Positions 1-8,554 of a DNA stretch of 64,000 nt are shown piece after piece (position 1 is the stretch's first letter; each line of letters begins with the position of its first letter). This DNA is from Pollutimonas subterranea (GTDB lineage: Bacteria; Pseudomonadota; Gammaproteobacteria; Burkholderiales; Burkholderiaceae_B): assembly GCF_002849655.1 (NCBI RefSeq), contig NZ_PDNW01000010.1:62001-126000 (forward strand), in the 5' to 3' direction. Made by a program: the position numbers and the translations under genes. The notes below the pieces were generated by a model. That model saw nothing but the letters and a program-made list of their open reading frames with translations, did not search any database and was not told the origin of the DNA.

Positions 1-223
1 GGTGCAGGCGCACCTGCTGGACATGCTGCGCGGCCTGGTCCGTGAACTTCAACTGGCCGTTGTCATCGTGACGCATGACCTGGCCGTGGCCCGCTTGCTG
101 GCCGACCGGTTGATGGTAATGCGCCGTTCCCACGTGGTCGAAGCCGGCTTGACCGACCAAATACTTGACGATCCACAACATGCTTATAGCCAGTTGCTGG
201 TTTCGTCCGTCCTGCAGCCTTGA
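1..223 (+). CDS. phnK: PhnK C-terminus, C-P lyase ABC-type ATPase (5' truncated)
   Basis: Only the last 74 codons are present; the reading frame is open to the window edge, so the GTG at position 2 is probably an internal Val codon. The fragment carries the end of an ABC ATPase domain: a VVIVTHDL segment with the switch-region His, then LADRLMVM and the ending LLVSSVLQP, which matches PhnK. In the C-P lyase pathway PhnK docks on the PhnGHIJ core and supports cleavage of the carbon-phosphorus bond of ribosyl-phosphonates in the cytoplasm. phnL begins 9 bases after the stop, which supports the call over a generic oligopeptide-transport ATPase. Confidence 0.86.
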   Translation, partial: VQAHLLDMLRGLVRELQLAVVIVTHDLAVARLLADRLMVMRRSHVVEAGLTDQILDDPQHAYSQLLVSSVLQP

Positions 224-232
224 GGAAAAAAC

Positions 233-937
233 ATGACACCCGTTATGGAAGTGAAGGGCCTGTCCAAAGCCTTTACGCTGCACCAGCAGCATGGGACAGT
301 ACTGAACGTCTTGCGCAAGCTTAGCTTCGCCGTGCAGCCCGGCACCTGCCTGGTGCTGCATGGCCGCTCCGGCGCCGGCAAGTCCACCTTGATGCGCACC
401 CTCTATGGAAATTACCTGCCCAGCACCGGCAGCATCCGGCTTCATCATGCCGGCGAGGTGCTGGAAATGGTGGGCGCGGAGCCACGGCAGACGCTTGCCG
501 TACGCCGCATGACCATGGGCTATGTCAGCCAGTTCCTGCGCGTGATTCCTCGCGTAAGCTGCCTGAACGTGGTGATGGAGCCCGCGCTGGCGCGCGGCAT
601 GGATCGCGCCGACGCGCAAGAACGCGCCACAACGCTGCTGACACGCCTGAATCTGCCCGAAAGCCTGTGGTCGCTGGCGCCCGGCACGTTCTCGGGCGGC
701 GAACAGCAACGCGTCAATATTGCCCGCGGCTTCATGGTGCCCTGGCCCTTGCTGTTGCTGGATGAGCCCACGGCATCGCTGGACGATGCGAACCGGGCCG
801 TGGTGCTGGAATTGATTGAGGAAGCCAAGTCCGCCGGCTCGGCGCTGATCGCCATCTCTCACGACGCGAAGGCGCGCGAGGGCATGGCGGATTGCTATCT
901 GGACATGTCTCTTGAGGAGCCTGCTCATGCAAGCTGA
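233..937 (+). CDS. phnL: PhnL, C-P lyase ABC-type ATP-binding protein
   Basis: A 234-residue ABC ATPase with Walker A GRSGAGKST near residue 45, signature FSGGEQQRVNIARG near 155, Walker B LLLLDEP and switch His in AISHD. The length is normal for PhnL, and the gene lies between phnK and phnM. PhnL belongs to the C-P lyase system, where together with PhnGHI it is involved in transferring a methylphosphonate-type substrate onto ribose triphosphate (known of the family). It is cytoplasmic and has no membrane segment. The ATG follows a GAGGAAAAAAC ribosome site. Its 3' end overlaps phnM by 11 bases, so translation is probably coupled. Confidence 0.94.
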   Translation: MTPVMEVKGLSKAFTLHQQHGTVLNVLRKLSFAVQPGTCLVLHGRSGAGKSTLMRTLYGNYLPSTGSIRLHHAGEVLEMVGAEPRQTLAVRRMTMGYVSQFLRVIPRVSCLNVVMEPALARGMDRADAQERATTLLTRLNLPESLWSLAPGTFSGGEQQRVNIARGFMVPWPLLLLDEPTASLDDANRAVVLELIEEAKSAGSALIAISHDAKAREGMADCYLDMSLEEPAHAS

Positions 938-2072
938 ACAAATTTTCACCAACGCCCGGGTGGTGACCGCCACTGATTTGTTTGTCGGGACCGTGGCCGT
1001 GCGCGATGGCGTCATCCACGACGTCAGCGAAGGCCGCAGCCAACTGCCGCAGGCCGAAGACCTGAACGGCGACTACCTGATGCCCGGGCTTATTGAACTG
1101 CACACGGACAACCTGGAAAAATACATGAATCCGCGGCCAGGTGTGGACTGGCCCTCGGAATCGGCCGTGCTGGCGCATGATGCGCAAGTCATTTCCGCAG
1201 GCATTACCACGGTGTTCGACGCCCTGGCCATCGGTGACGTGAATCCGAAAGGGGATCGCCTGAAGCAATTGCCGGTCATGCTGGACGCCATCACCCATGC
1301 GCAAAGCCAGGGCCACACGCGCGCCGAGCACCGCCTGCATTTGCGCTGCGAGCTGAGCCACGCCAAGACGCTGGACATGTTCCATGAATTGGTGGGAAAC
1401 CCGCTGGTTCAACTGGTATCTGTCATGGACCATTCACCCGGCCAGCGGCAATTCGTGAAGCTGGAAAAGTACCGCGAATATTATCAAGGCAAGTATCACC
1501 TGAACGATGCCGACATGGATGCCTTCATCGCCCTGCAGTTGGATAACTCGCGCCAGTACAGCGACCGGTACCGGCGCGCCATCGTCGATGAATGCCGCGA
1601 ACGGTCGCTATCGGTGGCCAGCCATGATGATGCCACCCTGGACCACGCTCGGGAATCGGCGGAGTATGGCATGTGCATTGCCGAGTTTCCCACCACCGTC
1701 GAAGCGGCCGAGGCCAGCCACAGCATGGGCCTGAAGGTGTTGATGGGTGCGCCCAACATCGTGCGCGGCGGTTCGCATTCGGGCAATGTGGCCGCGGCCG
1801 ACCTGGCGTCGCAAGGCGTGCTGGATATTCTGTCCAGCGACTATTATCCGGCCAGCCTGCTGCAGGCCGCATGCATGCTGGCGGACCAGGACAATGCCTA
1901 CGGACTGCCGGCGGCAGTGGCAACCATCAGCATGGCGCCGGCACAGGCGGCGGGCTTGCTCGACCGTGGAGAAATCCGCGCCGGACTTAACGCCGATCTG
2001 CTGCGCGTGCGCAAACACAAGAAGCAATTTGTCGTCCAGCGCGTCTGGCGCAATGGGAACAGGGTGTTCTGA
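927..2072 (+). CDS. phnM: PhnM, ribose 1-methylphosphonate 5-triphosphate diphosphatase
   Basis: A 381-residue amidohydrolase-fold enzyme. It opens with a short beta domain (FTNARVVTATD), then the metal motif GLIELHTDNLEK, and has a later SVMDHSPGQRQ segment and SHDDATLDH, all typical of PhnM. The enzyme removes pyrophosphate from alpha-D-ribose 1-alkylphosphonate 5-triphosphate to give the 5-phosphate used by PhnJ. I chose ATG 927 rather than TTG 912 because a GAGGAGC ribosome site sits 7-8 bases upstream of 927. It overlaps the end of phnL by 11 bases and shares ATGA with phnN at 2072. Confidence 0.94.
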   Translation: MQAEQIFTNARVVTATDLFVGTVAVRDGVIHDVSEGRSQLPQAEDLNGDYLMPGLIELHTDNLEKYMNPRPGVDWPSESAVLAHDAQVISAGITTVFDALAIGDVNPKGDRLKQLPVMLDAITHAQSQGHTRAEHRLHLRCELSHAKTLDMFHELVGNPLVQLVSVMDHSPGQRQFVKLEKYREYYQGKYHLNDADMDAFIALQLDNSRQYSDRYRRAIVDECRERSLSVASHDDATLDHARESAEYGMCIAEFPTTVEAAEASHSMGLKVLMGAPNIVRGGSHSGNVAAADLASQGVLDILSSDYYPASLLQAACMLADQDNAYGLPAAVATISMAPAQAAGLLDRGEIRAGLNADLLRVRKHKKQFVVQRVWRNGNRVF

Positions 2073-2683
2073 TGGCAGGTCGACTCATCTACCTGATGGG
2101 GCCATCCGGTTCAGGCAAGGACACGGTGTTGCAGGGTGTGGCCGATTTGCTGGCCGGTAGTGCGTATCTTGCGCCCCGCATCGTGACCCGGCCGCTCACA
2201 CCGACCGAACCCAGTTGTGTATCGGTAAGCCTGTCCGAGTTCGAGCACATGGAATCTTGCGGACTCCTGGCCATGGCATGGCGGGCCAACGGCTTGGCTT
2301 ACGGGGTTTTCAATGACATCAACGATCACTTGCTGGCAGGTTGGGATGTATTGCTTAACGGCTCACGCGCGTATCTTCACGAGGCGCGCCAGCGATATCC
2401 TGACTTGCTGCCGGTCTTGCTGACTGTCGAGCCAGCGCTGCTGCGACAGCGCCTGCAGGATCGCGGCCGGGAGGATGCCGAAGAAGTTTCCAGGCGGCTG
2501 GAACGCAATGCCCGATTTTGTCGCGAGCTGGACGAAGACAGCAAGGGCGCGCCGGTATTGGTCGTGGACAACTCAAACGAGGTGGACCACGCCATCCAGA
2601 CGCTATATGCTTACTTGAAACAGTCCGACGCCAGCGAGCGCCCTGGACTGCATGACACCTTCAATTATCGGCATACGGCATGA
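2072..2683 (+). CDS. phnN: PhnN, ribose 1,5-bisphosphate phosphokinase
   Basis: A 203-residue P-loop kinase of the guanylate-kinase-like fold, with Walker A GPSGSGKD at residues 10-17 and a conserved RPLTP segment. PhnN phosphorylates ribose 1,5-bisphosphate to PRPP, so the ribose used in C-P lyase is returned to nucleotide and histidine synthesis. Its start codon overlaps the phnM stop (ATGA), and its end overlaps the phnP start by 4 bases. Together these show a tightly coupled phnLMNP run. Confidence 0.91.
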   Translation: MAGRLIYLMGPSGSGKDTVLQGVADLLAGSAYLAPRIVTRPLTPTEPSCVSVSLSEFEHMESCGLLAMAWRANGLAYGVFNDINDHLLAGWDVLLNGSRAYLHEARQRYPDLLPVLLTVEPALLRQRLQDRGREDAEEVSRRLERNARFCRELDEDSKGAPVLVVDNSNEVDHAIQTLYAYLKQSDASERPGLHDTFNYRHTA

Positions 2684-3432
2684 AACTGACACTGCTGGGT
2701 ACCGCCAATGCGTCGCAGGTTCCCGTGTACAACTGCGATTGTCCGGCCTGCGACAGGGCGCGGCACGATACCCGTTTTCGCCGCGGTCCGTGTTCGGCCT
2801 TGATTGAGTGCGGGGGCCAGCGTTGGCTGGTGGATTCCGGATTGACCGACCTGGCCGAGCGCTTCCCTCCGGGCAGCATAAACGGCGTCCTGCAAACCCA
2901 TTACCACGCCGACCACGTGCAGGGACTGCTGCATTGGCGCTGGGGCAAGGGCATGCGCCTGCCGGTATTGGGGCCCGACGACCCTGAAGGGTTCGCCGAC
3001 CTGTACAAACACCCCGGCATGCTGGATTTTTCGCAGAAGCTTACGGCATTCCAGCCGCGGACGTTCGAGGGCTTTTCGTTAACGCCGCTGCCTTTAAATC
3101 ATTCCAAACCGACCTTTGGTTATCTGTTTAGCGACGGAATCAGCAGTGTGGCTTACCTGACCGACACAGTGGGATTGCCGCCCGACACGCAGGCCAGGTT
3201 GCAGGAACAGCCGCTGGACTTGCTGGTTCTGGATTGTTCGTACGGGCCTTTGCCGGAGACGCCGCGCAATCACAATGATCTGACCCGGGCGCTGGAAACG
3301 ATTTGTTCGCTGAACGTGAAGAAGGCGGTGTTGACGCACATAGGGCACGAGTTTGACTGCTGGCTGACAGAGCATGGGGATTCGTTGCCGGCGAATGTGG
3401 TTGTGGGGAGGGATGGGGATGTGGTGATGTAG
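2680..3432 (+). CDS. phnP: PhnP, 5-phosphoribosyl 1,2-cyclic phosphate phosphodiesterase
   Basis: A 250-residue metallo-beta-lactamase-fold phosphodiesterase. The N-terminus has the structural zinc-site cysteines of PhnP (YNCDCPAC), and the catalytic metal motif HYHADH is near residue 73. A later THIGHEFD supplies further metal ligands. It opens the cyclic phosphate released by PhnJ to ribose 1,5-bisphosphate, the substrate of PhnN. It is the last gene of the phn operon here. The C-terminal coding region is G-rich, and no clear intrinsic terminator follows. Confidence 0.93.
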   Translation: MKLTLLGTANASQVPVYNCDCPACDRARHDTRFRRGPCSALIECGGQRWLVDSGLTDLAERFPPGSINGVLQTHYHADHVQGLLHWRWGKGMRLPVLGPDDPEGFADLYKHPGMLDFSQKLTAFQPRTFEGFSLTPLPLNHSKPTFGYLFSDGISSVAYLTDTVGLPPDTQARLQEQPLDLLVLDCSYGPLPETPRNHNDLTRALETICSLNVKKAVLTHIGHEFDCWLTEHGDSLPANVVVGRDGDVVM

Positions 3433-3784
3433 GGTGGGGGAGGTACCGGCGCAGGGTCATAGTAGGGTTGTGGGCTATTTCGCTATGGCTGTAACGCTAT
3501 TGGAGGTCTGATCTTGGTTCGTTCTTTATGATAGTCGGTATGCTGTTTCAGGCTTGATTTGACGGGCTGGAAGCGACCCAAAGCGGAAGTTTGACCTAGC
3601 AAAGACATACGACTGCTTCGCTGCGGGTTGCCGCCGCTCAATTCTTGCGTGCATGTCGGATTTCTGGTCCAACAGGAGTCATTTAAAGGAGTTCGCGCGG
3701 CGTTGCCGAAAGATACTGGGTACACCGCAGTCGATCGCTCGGTTACCCGGGCCTTGCACGCGGATTCAACCCTCAGCCCACTTT
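3433..3784. other. Intergenic DNA at the left edge of the accessory island
   Basis: About 350 bases without a gene I can support. The short open frames here have no recognisable motif and no ribosome site. A segment at 3560-3596 with the core CGACCCAAAGCGGAAG resembles scar or REP-like sequence often left beside mobile DNA, and it is partly similar to 8192-8227. The area marks the change from the phn operon to the island. Confidence 0.5.
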
Positions 3785-4009
3785 TTAAATCTCGGTCTGC
3801 TCAGGAATCTCAAGTGCGTCATCAAACTCGATGCCGAAGTAGCGCACCGTCGACTCCAGCTTGTTATGCCCAAGTACCTGCTAGACAGCACGGAATTTCT
3901 TGGTACGCTGGTAAATCAGTGCCGCCTTCGCTCGCAGCATTGAGTGGTTACCATAGTCGGTGCGATCCAGGCTACCCGCCGGTCAATAGTCCCCAATGAC
4001 GTATGCCAT
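3785..4009 (-). pseudogene. C-terminal remnant of a tyrosine-type site-specific integrase
   Basis: Translating the minus strand from about 4009 to 3785 in one frame gives the end of a phage-type integrase: a YGNHSMLRAKAALIYQ stretch (H-x-x-R box), then RTKKFRAV, then LGHNKLESTVRY with the presumed nucleophile Tyr, and GIEFDDALEIPEQTEI before a TAA. Two in-frame stops interrupt it, one near 3985 and one (TAG) between RAV and QVLGH. No catalytic N-terminal half is present, so this is a dead fragment. It lies about 15 bases from the helicase gene stop and suggests the neighbouring genes arrived by integration. The call rests on recalled integrase motifs. Confidence 0.76.
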
Positions 4010-4024
4010 GGGTTCTCTCGGGAT

Positions 4025-7000
4025 CTATTCCACGAACTGCGCGAAGTATGCAGGGGTTGTTGACACCACTTGGCGAACGGCCTCAAGATGCGAGTCCTTC
4101 GCTGAGTCGAAATAGTCCCCTTCAAATCCATCCGCTCTTAGAGCATCCCGCATGGTTTGAGCAAGGAACCTGTCGGCGAACCCGGCTTCAAATGCGCTCA
4201 TGGAAAGGCTATCAGGTAGCCCGTTCTTCAAGCTCTTTTGGAAGGATGCAATTGAAGCAGCGTTGGGGGTATAAAAATCATCTGGCGCAAACAGAAACTG
4301 AACCAAGGCAGCCATAATGAGTGCGCAGTCGAACGCTAAAGCGTTTTCAAGAAAATTGAGCACATCGTCGTCACTCACCTTCATGAAGCGCTCACCAGCC
4401 TTCTTTTTTACCTTAAGTTCTCCTGCCTGCTTAAAAATGGCACCGTACCCGACTCCTCTAATCCAAGAAAGAGCTAGTTCTTTTCCCGCAGATGCGGGCT
4501 GGACTGCGCGGAAAAACTTATCGTCACACAACTCTCCGAAAAGAGGCCAGACAGCAGCCAACCATTCTTCGTTACTGCTTAGCCCGTAAAGAGCTTCTCG
4601 GTTCTCGAGTCCCCACTCCTCAACGCGCTTCGCTTGCTCAACTCCAAGCAGAGTCTTTCCAAAAGATGCCTGTTTAGCGGGCGAACTCTCCAGGAGCTGC
4701 ACTTGCTGAGCTACCAAGCCAAAAAGATCCTGCACTTTGATGGCCTCTTCAGGCGTAGCCAACGAATATGCGAGTGTCCTTTGGGCCAGCTCTCCCGCGA
4801 GCTGCACGAAGGCCTCGTCACTCAGCGCTTGACGGTTAGCCATCAAGTAGCTTTCGAGCGCATGAATCATTCTCTTGCGCTCGCTCAAGTCCCCAAGCAA
4901 AGTCTTGGCCAACGCCTTCTTTTTTGCTTCGTCGAGTTTCGGCGCTTGCGCCGCCAGACCATTCGACCAATCAATCCAGCTTGGCTCGTCGGCTATTAAA
5001 TTGAGTAATTCGGAAGCTGAGAATCTCCACTCCAGCGTCCTTGACAAAGAGAACGGCGAAAGAAGAAGCAAAAGGGAACTAGTCACCCCCTCAGCCTGAT
5101 TAGGCGAAAGCAAGTCCACGGCATTGTCAAACTTCCAGCCGTTACCTCCGCCATGACGCTCATCATAAATACTGGAGTCGGCGAAAATCACGACCCCCTC
5201 CGTGTGCAGTCCAGCGCGTCCCGCCCGACCAATGAGGTTCTGAAAATCCCTGACCTTCACCCGGCCTGCCCCTTGGTTTACCCCCTGAACAATTAAATAC
5301 CGAATCGGGAGATTAACTCCTTGCGCAAGTGTTGAAGTACATGCAATGAAATTGATGAGCCCCTTTTGCATCGCATGCTCAAGCGCCAGACGTATACCGT
5401 GAGGTGTGTTGCTATGATGCGTATACACGCCCAGGTTAGCGGCCTTAGTCTGGAGTGAGTCCACCCCAAAGTTGCCGCCCATTAATTTACATAGCGCAAG
5501 AACCTCATTTGCATTCGCATGCGCTTCGGGCCACTCAACGGAATACCCCGCCTCTTCAATTTGAACGGCCCGTTTAGCTATTCCGTTCGCAATTACTTTG
5601 GTTCCGCAGAAGACCGCCACAGCACCTTTCCCAGCTACGCGCAGCCCAAGATAGAGCGAAACATCGGTAGACTTCCCTCTCTTCGGAAAATCTCTATCGA
5701 CCGGCTTTAATCCACCGAGAGTCGTGGCCTTGATCAGCTTCGGGACGAAGTAATCCCGTTTCGCGTAACCATTCTCATAAAACATCAACTGGCCGAGAGA
5801 TTCCGCCCAACTTGCGAATGCCACCGACCGACTAGTCGGCAAAAGCGTTGCGCCGTCAATCACTTGCCCTCTTTCCTGCCCCATCAACCAAGTAGCGATA
5901 GCTTGAGGGTTCTTCATGACGGCTGAGATCAGCACTGTCTGGGCTGCGCTGGGCAAGAGCGATTTGATTTCCGTTAGAAGCAACTCATAGGTAATTCCCC
6001 GAGTGCCTGTATCGAACTGATGCCCTTCATCGTAGATAACCAAGCCGATATGTTTAAGTGCCTCGGGTGACTGACGCAAGACATAGAGAAACTTCTCTGG
6101 AGTCAGCACAAGAACATATGAGGTTTCCGGCGGCGCACCTCCCAGAAGCTCCGCCACTTGGTCAAGAAAGTCGATTTGCAAAGCATCGGAGAGTTCATTG
6201 ACCTTTATATCGGAACCTGCCAGGTCTTGGCGTAGGGAAATGGCAATCTCGTGGCAGAGCGCCCGGAATGGCGCTACAACTACCGCCAATTTTGTTCGCT
6301 TCGCCATAAATGCGCTGCGCAGAATTATTTCTATGGAGCGAGTTTTTCCTGCGCTGGTGGGCATCTGGATCAAACCAGAATCACCTTTAAATAATCCCCT
6401 ATGCCCCAGAAGGAGTTGTGACGGCCAAAGCTCTTTCGGAAATGTGCCCTTTCGTATCACAGGACTCCATTGTTCGGCCGAAATCCCTGTGAACTCCGGA
6501 AGCCTCTTCCATGCCGACGCAGCAACTCGCATACGGCAAACAGCAAGGGCAATATCCGCGTAAAGCAATTCCTCTGGACTGCCAACCTTGTACACAAGAT
6601 CGCGTAACTCCTTCAATTGTTCGCTGAGTGCTTCCGTTGCCGCTCCAAATACGAAATGCGACGACACGGCACGGCCTATCTCTAACAGCCTTCTACCGTA
6701 ACGGTCGTTCTCCAAGAGGTAGTACTCGGACCAGTCTGCCCGGAGCAACCACTGAAGAAGCGTTTCGACCTCGTTGTCATTCCCTAAACTTTGAACTCTG
6801 CGCGCAAGAACCAAGCTACTACCGGGGCGCCTAGCGATATAATATGCTGCGGACGCCAATAGCAAAGTCGGCCTATCCAGCTCTGGGGCAAACCTTGAGT
6901 CGAGGACGGCATCAAAGAAGCTCGCGCAAAAATTCAGTTCCGCCTGAGGCTCCGGCGGGAGAGGGGCCAGAGGAAAATCACTGTCTGCCAGTTGGGCTGC

Positions 7001-7159
7001 TACGTCGCCGAGCGTTCCGATTGCCAGGAGGAAGAGTTGAAGAGGGTCCGTGCCAAGCGGAACTCGTATGTGCTGGTCCTCTTCCAAGCCAAATTCATAC
7101 ATTTTCCCCTTTGATCGCGTAATCCCGAAAACGCGGCGACTGTCGAAGCCCGCTCTCAT
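4025..7159 (-). CDS. hamB: HamB-like DEAD/DEAH-box helicase of a Hachiman-type defence pair
   Basis: A 1044-residue superfamily 2 helicase. Walker A is MPTSAGKT (residues 266-273), the DEAD-type box is DEGH (377-380), motif III-like SAVM is near 412, STLAQGVNLP spans 609-618, and motif VI GRAGRAG is at 644-650. About 260 residues precede the helicase core and about 390 follow it without other clear domains. Its ATG overlaps the stop of the upstream nuclease-like gene by 4 bases (ATGA). A large helicase translationally coupled to a DUF1837-like nuclease is the layout of Hachiman (HamA-HamB; AbpA-AbpB is related), where HamB senses damaged or altered DNA and licenses HamA. Base composition is AT-richer than the flanks, consistent with transfer. 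The Hachiman assignment is by motif and arrangement only. Confidence 0.76.
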   Translation of the reverse strand: MRAGFDSRRVFGITRSKGKMYEFGLEEDQHIRVPLGTDPLQLFLLAIGTLGDVAAQLADSDFPLAPLPPEPQAELNFCASFFDAVLDSRFAPELDRPTLLLASAAYYIARRPGSSLVLARRVQSLGNDNEVETLLQWLLRADWSEYYLLENDRYGRRLLEIGRAVSSHFVFGAATEALSEQLKELRDLVYKVGSPEELLYADIALAVCRMRVAASAWKRLPEFTGISAEQWSPVIRKGTFPKELWPSQLLLGHRGLFKGDSGLIQMPTSAGKTRSIEIILRSAFMAKRTKLAVVVAPFRALCHEIAISLRQDLAGSDIKVNELSDALQIDFLDQVAELLGGAPPETSYVLVLTPEKFLYVLRQSPEALKHIGLVIYDEGHQFDTGTRGITYELLLTEIKSLLPSAAQTVLISAVMKNPQAIATWLMGQERGQVIDGATLLPTSRSVAFASWAESLGQLMFYENGYAKRDYFVPKLIKATTLGGLKPVDRDFPKRGKSTDVSLYLGLRVAGKGAVAVFCGTKVIANGIAKRAVQIEEAGYSVEWPEAHANANEVLALCKLMGGNFGVDSLQTKAANLGVYTHHSNTPHGIRLALEHAMQKGLINFIACTSTLAQGVNLPIRYLIVQGVNQGAGRVKVRDFQNLIGRAGRAGLHTEGVVIFADSSIYDERHGGGNGWKFDNAVDLLSPNQAEGVTSSLLLLLSPFSLSRTLEWRFSASELLNLIADEPSWIDWSNGLAAQAPKLDEAKKKALAKTLLGDLSERKRMIHALESYLMANRQALSDEAFVQLAGELAQRTLAYSLATPEEAIKVQDLFGLVAQQVQLLESSPAKQASFGKTLLGVEQAKRVEEWGLENREALYGLSSNEEWLAAVWPLFGELCDDKFFRAVQPASAGKELALSWIRGVGYGAIFKQAGELKVKKKAGERFMKVSDDDVLNFLENALAFDCALIMAALVQFLFAPDDFYTPNAASIASFQKSLKNGLPDSLSMSAFEAGFADRFLAQTMRDALRADGFEGDYFDSAKDSHLEAVRQVVSTTPAYFAQFVE

Positions 7160-8055
7160 TTGCAGCCTCTTTCGTACAGTTCGTGGACGAGCGCCATAAC
7201 AAGGCCAGCACGAACCACCATAAGTCCAAGGCTGGCCTGATTTGAGTGTCCGCTGGCTATCGTTTCGGAGAGTTTGGCTGTGTCGTAAGCGCCGTGCGAC
7301 AGCACCGCAACCGCCCCAGAATAATAGCTATAGGGGTTATCAACAATATTCTGAAACCTTGAAATCTTGGCAACCTCGGCAGCTTTGCCTGCCCGGGCCA
7401 GTCTGCGTTTCGTAGCATTCAGCGTAAATCCCTGTCGAAGGTACAAGTCCTTCGACCCGTCATCTACAGCGCTTTGCAGCTGCGCGTTGTATTTCTTTCC
7501 GGAAAGCGAGGCTTTGACCTCAAAGGCAATCAGTGCGTCTTTCTGAGTTGGTTTCGAGGAATCCTGAACAAAGAATCCCAAGACATCCACACCCTTCACA
7601 GACTCATCCTTACTCGCCTTATCCGAATACTTCCCTCTAGGAACCCAATAACCGAGAATATATTCAAGATAGTCAGAGATGAGAAATTCCGCGAAGTCCC
7701 CGGAACGAACAGATGGGCCGGGGGAAATTGACTTGTGTGGGAAGACGTGGCTGTTGAGATACTCTTCAACGGTCATCCCAGTTCCGTCCATAAGAATCGG
7801 CAACTCTTCGTCAGAGCAGTACTGCTGACGAAAATTCAAAGCCCACGCATCAAGAACGGCCTCATCGGTTGGAACATCAAATTCCCACACATCAATGAAA
7901 CTTCCCTCCTTTGTGGTTAGCCCAGTTGTGCTCTTCTTCAGACCGAGCAAATAGTCTGGCATCATGAAAACATCCCTCCCGAGCTCCTTTCCCAGGGCGA
8001 CGTCATTCCAGCCGAGGGTCATCACCAAGTCCATATTTTCGCTCACTGGAGTCAT
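7156..8055 (-). CDS. hamA: HamA-like nuclease (DUF1837-type) of a Hachiman-type defence pair
   Basis: A 299-residue protein with a PD-(D/E)XK-like pattern: an acidic helix SGDFAEFL (118-125), GVDVLGF (155-161), and FEVKAS (178-183), where the Asp and the E-x-K would be the metal and catalytic residues. There is no signal peptide or membrane span. It is encoded directly upstream of the helicase with a 4-base overlap. In Hachiman, HamA is a nuclease held inactive by HamB until invasion, then degrading DNA and causing abortive infection. The start at 8055 has only a weak ribosome site; ATG 8034 is an alternative. A Cap4-like or other PD-(D/E)XK family remains possible. Confidence 0.7.
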   Translation of the reverse strand: MTPVSENMDLVMTLGWNDVALGKELGRDVFMMPDYLLGLKKSTTGLTTKEGSFIDVWEFDVPTDEAVLDAWALNFRQQYCSDEELPILMDGTGMTVEEYLNSHVFPHKSISPGPSVRSGDFAEFLISDYLEYILGYWVPRGKYSDKASKDESVKGVDVLGFFVQDSSKPTQKDALIAFEVKASLSGKKYNAQLQSAVDDGSKDLYLRQGFTLNATKRRLARAGKAAEVAKISRFQNIVDNPYSYYSGAVAVLSHGAYDTAKLSETIASGHSNQASLGLMVVRAGLVMALVHELYERGCK

Positions 8056-8206
8056 ATAAGACTCACATTGGCGCGAATTCGATTCTGCTCGAAGTGTATC
8101 GCGTAGCCTACCTGCGTTCGTACATCAACCGCTGGCCAGCCGAAACTCGGTGGCTGCTATCAGCTCGCAACTGACTGTCAAGTAATGGGAATGAGCGGCT
8201 GCTCCT

Positions 8207-8245
8207 GGCCGCAAGCAGAAGTTCACCGAATTACTGCTTGCGGCC
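8207..8245. repeat. Perfect 12-bp inverted repeat (hairpin)
   Basis: GGCCGCAAGCAG (8207-8218) and CTGCTTGCGGCC (8234-8245) are exact reverse complements around a 15-base loop. The right arm encodes the last codons of the truncated GIY-YIG gene, and the loop holds its stop codon. There is no T-run on the minus side, so it is not a textbook intrinsic terminator. It may be a scar or REP-like element at a recombination point. Confidence 0.7.
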
Positions 8246-8467
8246 CAATGCCATCATTGAGGCTTGAAAGGTTTTCATTGAACGCTCAAGTTGAGCCATG
8301 CCACTGTGCCCAGCGGCATGAATCTCCGCAATCCTTTTGCCCTTGCGGGTGCTGTCCACCTTAAGCGTATGCTCCCACGCCCGAACTCCTGTTCCTTTGC
8401 CGACGTAGAACGGTACAGCAGGTGTTGTACGAGGATCCTTCAGTGCGTATATGTAGTAAGGATTCAT
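8231..8467 (-). CDS. Truncated GIY-YIG nuclease-like protein
   Basis: A 78-residue product. Its N-terminus reads YYIYALKDP then PFYVGKGTG and RAWEH, the first strands and the catalytic Arg region of a GIY-YIG domain of the LEM-3-like type. The family continues for a further 150 or more residues. Here the match is lost after HAAGHS, and the protein ends inside the 8207-8245 hairpin, so the gene is probably a 3'-truncated remnant and may be inactive. ATG 8467 is preferred to an upstream in-frame start because it directly precedes the conserved strand. Its neighbours are an Mrr nuclease and the Hachiman-like pair. Confidence 0.6.
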   Translation of the reverse strand: MNPYYIYALKDPRTTPAVPFYVGKGTGVRAWEHTLKVDSTRKGKRIAEIHAAGHSGMAQLERSMKTFQASMMALGRKQ

Positions 8468-8554
8468 AATTGATACGTTTGGGGTGGCCGGCCGTCGGAG
8501 CGGCGAAGCCGCAGAGGAAGACAACAGCGTAATCGAACGAGTAAACACGACGAC

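Noticed and set aside
3483-3725. 80-codon minus-strand frame beside phnP
   Set aside because: No motif, no ribosome site, and it overlaps scar-like sequence; treated as non-coding.
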